Below are positions 8,306 to 16,487 of a stretch of DNA of 37,751 nucleotides, piece by piece. The stretch covers positions 1 through 37,751 of the forward strand of contig JACNJX010000031.1 of the NCBI GenBank assembly GCA_014382345.1. Direction: 5' to 3'. Made by a program: the position numbers and the translations under genes. The notes under the pieces were generated by a model that saw nothing but the letters and a program-made list of their open reading frames with translations, made no database searches and was not told the origin of the DNA. Source of the stretch: Alphaproteobacteria bacterium. GTDB taxonomy: Bacteria > Pseudomonadota > Alphaproteobacteria > Rhodospirillales > Casp-alpha2. The number at the start of each line of letters is the position of its first letter. Positions within the stretch are counted from its first letter, which is position 1.

Positions 8306-8833
8306 GTGAGCGAAGAGTTCCAAGTCCCCGTACTGTCCGACGACCCGACGCCCGATGAGCGCGCCGAATACGTCATCATGCGCCTGGAACAGTTCATCCG
8401 CGAAGGCCGCACGTTTGCCGAAGGCATGTCGTTCAAGGTCTGGCAGGCCATGGCCAAGGTCGAAATTGCCATCGCCATCGCCGAAGCCGAACTGGGCCAG
8501 CAGCAGGAGGAAGCGGTCACCAAACGCCTGCTCTTCACCTTTGCCGGTGCCCTGGTGACGGTCGGTTTTTGGGGCACGGCGGTCAGCATTCACAAGGTCG
8601 GCTATCTGGTCGGCGGCATCATTTGCGGTCTGGCGGGGCTGGTGCTGTTGGGCATCGCCGGTGAATGGCGGTTCCGCAAATGGAACAAGTCCCGCAAGGC
8701 CGACAAGCGCCGCAAATCCCTGGCCCGGGTCGAGAACATCAACCGCCGCATCAAACGCCTGGAAAACGAACTCGAAAAAGAAGAAAAGAAACTGAAGGAA
8801 AAGATCAAGAAGATCGCCGGCGCCGCAGGCTGA
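8306..8833 (+). CDS. Small two-TM membrane protein with a lysine-rich coiled-coil tail, function unknown
   Basis: I do not recognise this 175-residue protein. The N-terminal third is an acidic helical region. Two hydrophobic helices follow (LLFTFAGALVTVGFWGTAV and VGGIICGLAGLVLLGIAGEW). The last 50 residues are highly charged and predicted coiled coil (RIKRLENELEKEEKKLKEK). I chose GTG 8306 because GAGGG lies about 8 bases upstream and the product starts VSEEFQVP. An ATG in frame at 8261 would add 15 residues but has no good ribosome site. It is probably an inner membrane protein with a cytoplasmic tail. Confidence 0.7.
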   Translation: MSEEFQVPVLSDDPTPDERAEYVIMRLEQFIREGRTFAEGMSFKVWQAMAKVEIAIAIAEAELGQQQEEAVTKRLLFTFAGALVTVGFWGTAVSIHKVGYLVGGIICGLAGLVLLGIAGEWRFRKWNKSRKADKRRKSLARVENINRRIKRLENELEKEEKKLKEKIKKIAGAAG

Positions 8834-8896
8834 TTTAAGTGCCGCAGGCTGAAAAATTGTAGCCTTGGCGTTGCCGGGCAACATACACTCCATCCC

Positions 8897-10099
8897 ATGA
8901 AAATGCCTTTTATTCGCGATTTCAATATGGCGGCGATGTGGGCGGGTCTGACCGCTTTTGTCTGGTACGCCTTCGGGGCGTTGCCGCTGCACCTGGAAGT
9001 CGCGGGTCAATTGGGCCTATCCAGCACCGAGTCTTCGAGCTGGGTCTTCGTTATCTGGTTTTCGAGCGCGATCACCTCGATCCTGTTGTCTTTTTATTAC
9101 CGGCTTCCAATTCCCATCACATGGACCATTCCGGGTTTGATTTATCTTGGAACGTTATCCGGTCAGTTCACCTTTGCGGAACTGGTCGGTGCCAACCTTA
9201 TGGCCGGAATTGCCATTGTTGTACTCGGGGTGTTTGGAATCGGTGAACGGATCATGGCCTGGCTTCCTCTGCCCATCGTTATGGGCATGTTCGGCGGCAG
9301 TATTTTTGTATATGTCACGCGCATGATTGCGGCTAGCGTCGAGGATGTCCTCGTTGCCGGCGTAACGCTGGCCAGTTATCTGATCGGTCGGTTTATCGCA
9401 AGTTCCAGGGTCCCGCCGATGGGTCTGGCGGTCATCGTCGGTGGAATCGCCGTCTATATTTTTGGGGAAACATCACTGGAACTGGTTTCCTGGTCGCTTC
9501 CGGAAATCGCCATGCCGGGGGTGAATTTTTCCGCCTCTGCTTTCATCGCTGTCAGCCTGCCTATGATTGTTCTGGCCATGGGCCTGGGCAATGTTCAGGG
9601 GCTGGGGTTCTTGATCTCGCAGGACTACCGGGTGCAGATAACGGCAGTGACGGTGGTCGCCGGGCTTAATTCCATCGTCAATACGGCTCTCGGTGGCCAT
9701 CCGGCCACCGTCGCCCGCACTGGCGCCGCCATCCTTGCCGGGCCGGATGCCGGCCCTAAGGAGGGGCGTTACTGGGCCTGCGTAATAGCCGCCCTTCTGA
9801 CCATAATCATTGCCCTTGGAGCAGGAACACTAACGTCGCTTCTGGCCGTATTGCCGAGAACATTCGTTGTCACTCTCGCCGGGCTGGCCATCCTGTCATC
9901 CCTACAAAGCGCATTTGAAACCGCATTTGGAGGAAAACTCAGATTTGGGGCTTTGGCGGCCCTAGCCGTGGCTGCGACCCCGTTTTCGGTGTTTGGGATT
10001 ACTTCTGCTTTTTGGTCTATTCTGGCTGGCGTCGCTGCTTCCTTCATGGCTGAGCGCCATGAGCTTTTTGCGTATTGGCGCGGCGAAAAGAAGAGCTAA
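8897..10099 (+). CDS. BenE-family benzoate/H+ symporter-like transporter
   Basis: This 400-residue, very hydrophobic protein has about twelve membrane segments. The N-terminal region has family features such as WAGLTAFVWYAFGALPLHL and a TWTIPG loop. Further on are GLGNVQGLGFL and GGHPATVARTGAAILAGPDA, resembling the conserved loops of BenE and related nucleobase/benzoate carriers. The likely role is proton-coupled uptake of an aromatic carboxylate, but no benzoate catabolic gene lies nearby, so substrate is open. The 3' end overlaps the convergent aminotransferase-like gene by 4 bases. Confidence 0.75.
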   Translation: MKMPFIRDFNMAAMWAGLTAFVWYAFGALPLHLEVAGQLGLSSTESSSWVFVIWFSSAITSILLSFYYRLPIPITWTIPGLIYLGTLSGQFTFAELVGANLMAGIAIVVLGVFGIGERIMAWLPLPIVMGMFGGSIFVYVTRMIAASVEDVLVAGVTLASYLIGRFIASSRVPPMGLAVIVGGIAVYIFGETSLELVSWSLPEIAMPGVNFSASAFIAVSLPMIVLAMGLGNVQGLGFLISQDYRVQITAVTVVAGLNSIVNTALGGHPATVARTGAAILAGPDAGPKEGRYWACVIAALLTIIIALGAGTLTSLLAVLPRTFVVTLAGLAILSSLQSAFETAFGGKLRFGALAALAVAATPFSVFGITSAFWSILAGVAASFMAERHELFAYWRGEKKS

Positions 10100-11340
10100 A
10101 TCACCGCATCGAGCGCCTTCATCAGGCGCTCGACTTCGTCCAGGGTGTTGTAGTGCACCATGGAGGCGCGCAGCACGCTCCCCTCTCCATCGTCCTCGTT
10201 CGTGATGCCCAGCGCCTGGAGCAGGCGGGGGGCGTAGAAATTGCCCCGCCCGATGGCGATACCGGATTCGGCGAGGCGTTTGGGGATTTCCGCCTGCGGC
10301 GTGCCCTGGACGTTGAAGGAAAAGGTCGGGGTGCGGGCCTCCGCTGCACCCGTTTTCGGGCCGAGCAGGCGGATATTGGGTTTCGACAGCAGAAAATCGG
10401 CGAAGCGTGTGGCCAGGGTTTCTTCATGCGCCGTCATCATGGCGAACATCGCATCGACGCGGGCCTTGAAGGTGTTGGGCGGCTGCTCCAGGTGATGGGC
10501 GGCCAGGGCCTCGAAATAATCGGCGATGCCCGCCAGGGCGGCGGTGAATTCGTGGCTCGGGCCGCCGGGATTTAATTTCAGCGGAATCCGCGCGTCGAGA
10601 AAATAATGGTTCTGCCCCGGTGCGCGTTCGATGTGCCGGCGTTTGGCGTACAACAGCCCGACATGCGGGCCGTACAGTTTGTAGAGGCTGAGCAGATAGA
10701 AATCCGCGTCCAGCGCCTTGACGTCGATGGCCCGGTGCGGCGCGTGGGCGACGCCGTCGATACAGACCATGGCGCCCGCATCGTGGACCTTCCTGGTGAT
10801 GGCCGTGACATCGTTCTCGCCGCCCAGGATGTTGGAGCAATGGCTGAAGCACACCAGCCGGGTCTTGTCGTTTAACAGGTCATCCAGGGCTTCCGGCTGC
10901 AGCCGTTCGCTGTCCGGGTTGACGGCCCATTCGCGGAGCACCAATCCGCGCTCGGCCAGCCGCCGCCAGGCGCCGATATTGGCTTCGTGGTCCAGGTTGG
11001 TGACGATGATCTCGTCGCCGGGCTCGAACAGGGCCCCCAGCGCCTGGGCCAGGACATAGACGTTCATGCTTGTCGACGGGCCGATGATGACCTCGTCCGT
11101 TTCCGCACCGATCATCTCGGCGATCAGGCGATGGCCGTTTGCAATGCGCTCCGCCGCCGTGGCCGATGCCGGGTAATCGGCGCCGGGCTGGACCTGGGTT
11201 TCGTGCATGTAGGTGGTGACACGGTCGATCACGCTTTGGGGCACGTAAGACCCGCCGGCGTTCTCGAAAAACGCCTGCTCCCAGCAAGTGGCGGGGTACA
11301 GCCCGCGGACGAAATCGAGGTCGAGTAAGGGGCTCGCCAT
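10096..11340 (-). CDS. Class V aminotransferase / cysteine desulfurase-like PLP enzyme
   Basis: This 414-residue protein is a fold-type I PLP enzyme related to NifS/SufS desulfurases. Visible parts are FFENAGGSYVP near the N-terminus, TNLDHEANIGAW (114-125), VCIDGVAHAPH with the PLP-binding Asp at 195, and LLSLYKLYGPHVGLLY with the PLP lysine at 221. SufS-type enzymes have His before this lysine; here it is Tyr. I see no clear mobile-loop cysteine (RxxHHC-like). It may therefore act on something other than cysteine. Its ATG directly follows the PilZ stop codon, so it is the last gene of the ilvD-PilZ operon. Confidence 0.8.
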   Translation of the reverse strand: MASPLLDLDFVRGLYPATCWEQAFFENAGGSYVPQSVIDRVTTYMHETQVQPGADYPASATAAERIANGHRLIAEMIGAETDEVIIGPSTSMNVYVLAQALGALFEPGDEIIVTNLDHEANIGAWRRLAERGLVLREWAVNPDSERLQPEALDDLLNDKTRLVCFSHCSNILGGENDVTAITRKVHDAGAMVCIDGVAHAPHRAIDVKALDADFYLLSLYKLYGPHVGLLYAKRRHIERAPGQNHYFLDARIPLKLNPGGPSHEFTAALAGIADYFEALAAHHLEQPPNTFKARVDAMFAMMTAHEETLATRFADFLLSKPNIRLLGPKTGAAEARTPTFSFNVQGTPQAEIPKRLAESGIAIGRGNFYAPRLLQALGITNEDDGEGSVLRASMVHYNTLDEVERLMKALDAVI

Positions 11341-11646
11341 TCAGGCGTAGGTGGCGATGGCCATGACCAGTTCCGCCACCTTGGTTTGGTCGTCGGTGAA
11401 TTTCAAGCCGACGTCCGGTTTGCGGCACCAGCGGACTTCCGTCTTGTAAGACCCGAAGGGTTCAATGGACAGGTCCACGGTGCTCCCCGGGGCTAAGGAC
11501 TTCGCAGTCCGGACCTGAGCGCCGCCGAAGGATACGTTGACGATTTCACACGTCGTTGCGATGTCGCCGGAAACAATCTCAGCGGCGAACAGAACGTCTT
11601 TTCGTTCATGGGCCCGCACTTCGGAGGGATTGCCGGGCTGGTTCAT
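11341..11646 (-). CDS. PilZ domain protein A
   Basis: This 101-residue protein is a single PilZ domain, the usual c-di-GMP receptor fold. The arginine motif is present as RAHERKDV near residue 11 and the second motif as NVSFGGAQV, so ligand binding is plausible. The ribosome site GAGGAGAAG lies 7 bases before the ATG. It sits 24 bases downstream of ilvD and directly abuts the aminotransferase-like gene. A second PilZ protein lies 3 kb away beside cheY. Confidence 0.85.
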   Translation of the reverse strand: MNQPGNPSEVRAHERKDVLFAAEIVSGDIATTCEIVNVSFGGAQVRTAKSLAPGSTVDLSIEPFGSYKTEVRWCRKPDVGLKFTDDQTKVAELVMAIATYA

Positions 11647-11670
11647 TGCTGTCTTCTCCTCAGCTACGCC

Positions 11671-13395
11671 CTAGATATCGGCGTAAAGGTGTTTTTCCTT
11701 TGCCGCGCCGGGGTGGGTAACGGCCCCTTTGCGGGCTTCGCCGACGGTCTGGGCGTATCTCCAGAGCGCGCCCGACTGGTAATCGTTCTCGCGCGGCTTC
11801 CAAGCCTCTCGGCGTTTGTCCCATTCCTCATCGCTGAGGTCAACGTCGATGGTGCCAGCTTCGGCGTCGATAGTGATGATATCACCGTCCTGCAACAGGC
11901 CGATGGGGCCGCCGGTGGCGGCTTCCGGGTTGACGTGACCGACACAGAACCCCCGCGTGGCGCCGGAAAAGCGGCCGTCGGTGATCAGCGCGACCTTTTC
12001 GCCCATGCCCTGGCCGTAGAGCGCCGCCGTGGTCGACAGCATTTCGCGCATGCCGGGGCCGCCGCGCGGTCCTTCGTAGCGGATGACCAGCACGTCGCCT
12101 TCGGCATACTGTTTTTTCTCGACGGCTTCGAAACAGTCTTCTTCGCTTTCGAACACGCGGGCCGGGCCGGTATGGCTCAGTCTTTTCATGCCGGCGATTT
12201 TGACGATCGCCCCGTCCGGCGCCAGGTTGCCGGTCAGCCCGACAACCCCGCCGGTCGGCGAGATCGGTTTGCTGGCCGGATAGATCACGTCCTGGTCTTC
12301 GGGGAATGTCACGTCTTCCAGGTTTTCGGCGATGGTCTTGCCGGTCACCGTCAGGCAGTCGCCGTGCAGATAGCCCGCGTCCAGAAGTGTCTTCATCAGA
12401 ACCGGCACGCCGCCGACTTCGTGCATGTCCTTGGCGACGTATCTGCCGCCGGGCTTGAGGTCGGCGATATAGGGCGTTTTCTTGAAAATTTCACAGACCT
12501 CCAGAAGGTCGAAATCGATGCCCGCTTCATGGGCGATGGCCGGCAAATGCAGACCGCCGTTGGTCGAGCCCCCGGTGGCGGCGACAATGACGGCGGCGTT
12601 TTCCAGCGCCTTGCGGGTGACGATATCGCGGGGCCGGATGTTTTTAGCCAACAGTTGCATGACGGCTTCGCCCGACGCCTTGGCGTATTCGTCCCGCGAT
12701 TCATAAACCGCAGGCGTCCCGGCGGAACCCGGTAGTGCGAGGCCGATGGCTTCTGAAACGCAGGCCATGGTGTTGGCGGTGAACTGGCCGCCGCACGATC
12801 CGGCGGACGGACAGGCGACGCATTCCAGTTCATGCAGGTCTTCGTCGCTCATTTTTCCGGCGCTATGTTCGCCGACGGCTTCATAGACGTCGACCACGGT
12901 GACGTCGCGGTCCTTGAAGCGGCCGGGCAGGATGGAGCCGCCGTACATGAAGACGCTGGGCACGTTCAGGCGCACCATGGACATCATCAGGCCGGGCAGG
13001 GACTTGTCACACCCGGCGATACCGACCATGGCGTCGTAGCAGTGGCCGCGCATGGTCAATTCCGCCGAATCGGCGATCAGGTCACGGCTGGCGAGCGACG
13101 ATTTCATGCCCTGGTGACCCATGGCGATACCGTCGGTGACGGTGATGGTGGTGAACTCCCGTGGCGTTCCGCCGGCGGCGTCGACCCCGATTTTGGCGGC
13201 GCCGGCCTGGCGTTGCAGGGTGATGTTGCAGGGTGCGGTTTCGTTCCAGCAGGTCACGACGCCGACCAGCGGCCGGTGGATTTGTTCTTCCGTCAGCCCC
13301 ATGGCGTACAAAAACGACCGGTGCGGCGCGCGCTCGGGCCCCTCGGTCACATGCCGGCTGGGCAGGCGGGATTTATCAAAAACCTTGGCGTCCAT
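11671..13395 (-). CDS. ilvD: Dihydroxy-acid dehydratase
   Basis: This 574-residue enzyme catalyses the third common step of isoleucine and valine synthesis, dehydrating dihydroxy acids to 2-keto acids. Cysteines at the expected cluster positions are seen: CWNETAPCN (Cys56), GCDKS (Cys129) and SAGSCGGQF (Cys201). The last motif is characteristic of the short [2Fe-2S]-type enzyme. Conserved [18 protein letters not shown] and [15 protein letters not shown] are present. GGAGG sits 8 bases before the ATG. It heads the ilvD-PilZ-aminotransferase operon; other ilv genes are not in the window. Confidence 0.97.
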   Translation of the reverse strand: MDAKVFDKSRLPSRHVTEGPERAPHRSFLYAMGLTEEQIHRPLVGVVTCWNETAPCNITLQRQAGAAKIGVDAAGGTPREFTTITVTDGIAMGHQGMKSSLASRDLIADSAELTMRGHCYDAMVGIAGCDKSLPGLMMSMVRLNVPSVFMYGGSILPGRFKDRDVTVVDVYEAVGEHSAGKMSDEDLHELECVACPSAGSCGGQFTANTMACVSEAIGLALPGSAGTPAVYESRDEYAKASGEAVMQLLAKNIRPRDIVTRKALENAAVIVAATGGSTNGGLHLPAIAHEAGIDFDLLEVCEIFKKTPYIADLKPGGRYVAKDMHEVGGVPVLMKTLLDAGYLHGDCLTVTGKTIAENLEDVTFPEDQDVIYPASKPISPTGGVVGLTGNLAPDGAIVKIAGMKRLSHTGPARVFESEEDCFEAVEKKQYAEGDVLVIRYEGPRGGPGMREMLSTTAALYGQGMGEKVALITDGRFSGATRGFCVGHVNPEAATGGPIGLLQDGDIITIDAEAGTIDVDLSDEEWDKRREAWKPRENDYQSGALWRYAQTVGEARKGAVTHPGAAKEKHLYADI

Positions 13396-13478
13396 CTTGG
13401 TGTCCTCCGTCTCGAGTCGGGTATGATTTTCTTATGGTTTAAGACGAAGGAAAGGATGGCGCAAGTGCGAACGCTTGA

Positions 13479-13696
13479 ACCGGGCCAAGACGGTTCAAGG
13501 ATTTCGAGGATTCGTTGAAAGGCATAGCGCCCAACACGCTGTCTGCGCGCATCAAGGGGCTGGAAGAAAAAAAGTGATCGCCAAGCGGTTCTATTCTGAA
13601 CACCCGCCCAGGGCCGAATATGTCCTGACCCGCAAAGGCAAGACGCTGGGGCCGGTTCTGGCGGCGCTAAAGGATTGGGGAGACCGCTTCGGGTGA
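13479..13696 (+). pseudogene. Broken HxlR-family transcriptional regulator
   Basis: The piece holds only the winged-helix core and C-terminus of an HxlR regulator, split over two frames. From 13482 one frame reads GPRRFKDFEDSLKGIAPNTL then SARIKGLEEKK and hits TGA. In the next frame VIAKRFYSEHPPRAEYVLTR and GPVLAALKDWGDRFG continue the same protein. One extra A in the seven-A run at 13566-13572 would join them. The N-terminal 40 or so residues are absent: a TGA lies in frame at 13476, and upstream is the ilvD promoter region. It is therefore truncated as well as frameshifted. The end abuts convergent cheY. Confidence 0.75.
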
Positions 13697-13711
13697 CGGC
13701 TGGGAAGGGGT

Positions 13712-14098
13712 TTAGAAGGGGCCAAGCACCGACGCCATCTTGCCCTTCAGGGTTTCGGCGTTAAAGGGTTTGACGATGTAGTTGGAAACACCGGCCTGCT
13801 TGGCGGCGACGACGTTTTCAGTTTTGCTTTCCGCGGTAATCATAATGAAGGGAATGTGCTTCAGCTTTTCGCTGGCGCGGACTTCCTTCAGCAACTCGAT
13901 GCCGGTCATCGGCTCCATGTTCCAGTCGGAAATGACGAAGTCGAACTTTTGCGAATTGAGCAAGCTCAACGCTTCGGCGCCGTCCATTGCCTGATCAACA
14001 TTGTTGAAACCGAGCTGCTTCAAAAGGTTTTTCAGAATCCTGAGCATCGTGTTGTAGTCGTCGACGACCAGGATGTGCATGTTTTTATCAACGGCCAT
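13712..14098 (-). CDS. cheY: CheY-like single-domain response regulator
   Basis: This 128-residue receiver domain has no output domain. It shows the acidic pair Asp13-Asp14 (ILVVDDYN), the phospho-acceptor Asp58 (VISDWNMEP), the Thr in MITAES, and Lys in YIVKPF. The WNM motif after the acceptor is typical of chemotaxis CheY. It would relay signals from CheA to the flagellar motor, but no other chemotaxis gene is in the window, so it may be one of several CheY paralogues. GGAAAAG precedes the ATG. It is divergent from PilZ protein B across a 258-base spacer. Confidence 0.88.
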   Translation of the reverse strand: MAVDKNMHILVVDDYNTMLRILKNLLKQLGFNNVDQAMDGAEALSLLNSQKFDFVISDWNMEPMTGIELLKEVRASEKLKHIPFIMITAESKTENVVAAKQAGVSNYIVKPFNAETLKGKMASVLGPF

Positions 14099-14225
14099 GT
14101 TCTTTTCCAGACTTTGGTATTCAGGGACAAACGCCGAACGGATTATTCAGCTTCCACTACGGGGCTATTGTATTTCTCAATTCCTGCCCGTCACGCAAAA
14201 AATCTACAGGAAGTATTTATCCTGA

Positions 14226-14255
14226 GTATGTCAGTCCCATGTTGTTGTATGTCAA
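14226..14255 (-). promoter_or_regulatory. Candidate cheY promoter with paired TGACATAC repeats
   Basis: On the minus strand TGACATAC occurs twice, offset by 21 bases (two helical turns). The upstream copy forms a TTGACA hexamer at 14250-14255. A convincing -10 is not obvious (ATACTC or GATAAA are options). The pair may be a regulator site or chance. Confidence 0.3.
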
Positions 14256-14292
14256 TTTCGATACCCGAATGAAACATATGGAAATGATTCCC

Positions 14293-14328
14293 TTGACGTT
14301 TTTTGGCCCAAATCCGTTAAAATACAAT
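14293..14328 (+). promoter_or_regulatory. Predicted promoter of PilZ gene B
   Basis: TTGACG at 14293-14298 is followed, after 18-19 bases, by TTAAAAT, then TACAAT. The region is AT-rich and ends about 30 bases before the PilZ start codon. The -35 is strong; the exact -10 is uncertain. Confidence 0.5.
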
Positions 14329-14356
14329 AAATTTAGCCTTGGTTGGGGCGGACTTG

Positions 14357-14692
14357 ATGAACGAATTCAAACGGGCCCACCAGCGTTACAGTCTGGCCAG
14401 CGTTGATGCCGTTGTCGCGGGTGAAATGTGCCCCGTCATCAATGTTTCCACAGGCGGCATTCTCATCGAAAACTGGAAGAATCCTCCGGATATCGGCACC
14501 TCCGGCGCTTTCAAGATCCGTGCTCCCATGGATGGGAGCGTTAAATCCATCGACATCACCGGGACCGTGATTCGTATTCAGGACGACGGGTCCGTGGCAT
14601 TGAGTTTTTCATCCCCGGGTCATGACTGGCCGAAGCTGCTGGAGTTTCTCGATCAAAAGGAACGCGAAGAGGACCGGTTAGGGGACGATTAA
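14357..14692 (+). CDS. PilZ domain protein B
   Basis: This 111-residue protein is a single PilZ domain with the arginine motif RAHQRYSL (about 6-13) and the second motif NVSTGGILIE, both needed for c-di-GMP binding. I chose ATG 14357, preceded by GGGGCGG at 6 bases, over a TTG 18 bases upstream. The last 15 residues are a charged tail (QKEREEDRLGDD). Its neighbour is divergent cheY, which suggests a motility or surface-behaviour role; that is inference from position. Confidence 0.83.
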   Translation: MNEFKRAHQRYSLASVDAVVAGEMCPVINVSTGGILIENWKNPPDIGTSGAFKIRAPMDGSVKSIDITGTVIRIQDDGSVALSFSSPGHDWPKLLEFLDQKEREEDRLGDD

Positions 14693-14707
14693 ATCCGGAT
14701 TGCCGGT

Positions 14708-15580
14708 TCAGGACCGTAAAACGTCGATCACCTTGGTTTCGTTCATTTCATCAAATCCGGCATCTCGCAGCCGTTGAAAGGCATCGCGCGCGGCCTTTCC
14801 GAAGGGCGTTTGCTGGCCCAGCGTGTCGGCCAGTTGTAACGCATAGAGGACATCTTTCAGGCGCAACTTTCCGGAAAACGTGACGTCCCGGTCATGCCCG
14901 CCTTCGGCCATGCGTTTGGTGGTGCGGACAACTTGCGGGCTGGCGGCGGCGCCCCGGCCCAACGCGTCAGCGACCTGGACGGGGTCAAGCCCCGCCTTTT
15001 CGGCCATCGCCATGCCCTCCGCCGCGCCGGCGATCTGCACTGCCCCCATCAGGTTGACCATCAGCTTGTACACCGTTCCAGCGCCGACGTCCCCGAAACG
15101 AATGATCTCCTTCGACAGGGGGGCCAGCAGCGGGCGGGCGGCTTCCAAATCCTTTTCTTCGGCGCCAACCAACAGGGTCAGCTCTCCGGCTTCGGCCTGC
15201 GCCGGGATTCCCGTTACCGGGCAGTCGATATAGCGGAGCCCCTTGGCGCGAACAGTCTCAGCCAATTCCATGGCCCAGTCGTAAGACAGGGTCGAACATT
15301 CGATAACCAGGGCATTGTTCGCCAGTCCGGCCGCCAGCGCCCCGGCGTCCCCCAGCCACACGGCTTTCGAGGCTTCGTCATCACTGAGCATGGCGAACAC
15401 CGCGTCGGCTCCCCGGGCGGCGTCTTTAGGCGTGGTTGCCATCTGGGCGCCCTGTTCGGCCAGGGAGGCAGCCTTGCCGGGCGAGCGGTTATAGACGCAC
15501 ACCCCATGACCGGCCTGCAACAGCCGCGCCGCCATCGGCGCGCCCATGTTTCCGGTGCCGAGGAAGGCGACGGTGGCCAT
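14708..15580 (-). CDS. NAD(P)-dependent oxidoreductase, 3-hydroxyisobutyrate dehydrogenase family
   Basis: This 290-residue beta-hydroxyacid dehydrogenase has the Rossmann start ATVAFLGTGNMGAPMAARL (Gly8, Gly10, Gly13) and NRSPGKA, which suggests NADP preference. The substrate-binding loop DCPVTGIPAQAEAGELTLLV and catalytic Lys in VYKLMVNLM are present. Members reduce or oxidise 3-hydroxyisobutyrate, tartronate semialdehyde or succinic semialdehyde; the substrate cannot be fixed here. I chose the ATG at 15580, which overlaps the xthA stop as TAATG, so the two are translationally coupled. A frame extension upstream would lie inside xthA. Confidence 0.88.
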   Translation of the reverse strand: MATVAFLGTGNMGAPMAARLLQAGHGVCVYNRSPGKAASLAEQGAQMATTPKDAARGADAVFAMLSDDEASKAVWLGDAGALAAGLANNALVIECSTLSYDWAMELAETVRAKGLRYIDCPVTGIPAQAEAGELTLLVGAEEKDLEAARPLLAPLSKEIIRFGDVGAGTVYKLMVNLMGAVQIAGAAEGMAMAEKAGLDPVQVADALGRGAAASPQVVRTTKRMAEGGHDRDVTFSGKLRLKDVLYALQLADTLGQQTPFGKAARDAFQRLRDAGFDEMNETKVIDVLRS

Positions 15581-16386
15581 TACCCGTCCAGCTCGCACCA
15601 AACGGGGGTGTGGTCGGATGCCTTTTCCTTACCGCGGGGCGTCTTGTCGATGCCGGATGCCGTCAATCGGTCGGCGGCCTGTGGGCTCAACAGCAGATGG
15701 TCGATCAACAGGCCGTTGTCCTTCGGCCACGCGCCGCGCTGATAATCCCAATAGCTGTACGTGTGGGGTGCGGTGTTGAAGGCGCGAAAGGCGTTGGTCA
15801 GGCCCAGATGCATGAGGCGGCGGTACAGGCCCCGGCTTTCCGGACGGCACAGCGCATCGTCGGCGAAGCCTGCGGGGTTATAGACGTCGTCGTCGGTCTC
15901 GCAGATATTGTAATCGCCGCCGAGTACGAAGGCGTCTTCCGTTTTCAGTAGCTCTTGCGCATGGCTGACCAGGCGTTCCATCCACCGGAGCTTGTAGCGG
16001 TATTTTTCCGAATCGCTTCCGTCCTCGTCGCGGGTCGGGTTGCCGTTGGGAAGGTAGATGGAGGCGACGCGGATAACGTTGCCGCCTTCGGGCGAGATCA
16101 GGGCTTCGATGTAGCGCGCCTGTTCGTCGCTTTCATCCCCCGGCAGTTCCGTCAATTCCACGTCTATGGGCGTCTTCGACAGAATGGCGACGCCGTTGTA
16201 GGTCTTCTGCCCGGCGGTGGCGACGTTGTAGCCCGCGTCGCCGATTTCCAATGTTGGAAAGGCGTCATCGACGCATTTCAGTTCCTGAAGCAGGGCCACG
16301 TCGGGCTGAAATTCCGCCAGCCATTCCAGAACCCGCGGCAGTCGCGCCTTGATGGAATTGACGTTCCAGGTAGCAATTTTGACCAC
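15580..16386 (-). CDS. xthA: Exodeoxyribonuclease III
   Basis: This 268-residue enzyme is an AP endonuclease and 3'-5' exonuclease in base excision repair. Seen are the opening KIATWNVNSIKARLP, catalytic metal Glu35 (LLQELKC), GGDYNI, IDHLLLS and the final SDHTPVW with the catalytic Asp258-His259. Length matches E. coli XthA (268). The start is GTG with AAGGAT about 7 bases upstream. It is coupled to the dehydrogenase gene and divergent from an exported hydrolase. Confidence 0.95.
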   Translation of the reverse strand: MVKIATWNVNSIKARLPRVLEWLAEFQPDVALLQELKCVDDAFPTLEIGDAGYNVATAGQKTYNGVAILSKTPIDVELTELPGDESDEQARYIEALISPEGGNVIRVASIYLPNGNPTRDEDGSDSEKYRYKLRWMERLVSHAQELLKTEDAFVLGGDYNICETDDDVYNPAGFADDALCRPESRGLYRRLMHLGLTNAFRAFNTAPHTYSYWDYQRGAWPKDNGLLIDHLLLSPQAADRLTASGIDKTPRGKEKASDHTPVWCELDG

Positions 16387-16487
16387 GGTTGTATCCTTCT
16401 TTAACGTAATGCGTCCTTCGGAACTTTCGGTCGGCAGGCATAAAAATTCAAGCGGGGAATATCAAGCAGGGAAATGGAGGCAGGGAT

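Noticed and set aside
8822-8852. Direct repeat GCCGCAGGCTGA at the stop codon of the two-helix membrane protein gene
   Set aside because: It is a single 12-base duplication with a 19-base offset. It may be a replication slip and shows no further structure.
11608-13518. Plus-strand open frames opposite ilvD (to 12735, and 12832 to 13518)
   Set aside because: ilvD is certain from its Fe-S cysteines; the opposite frames lack domains and ribosome sites.
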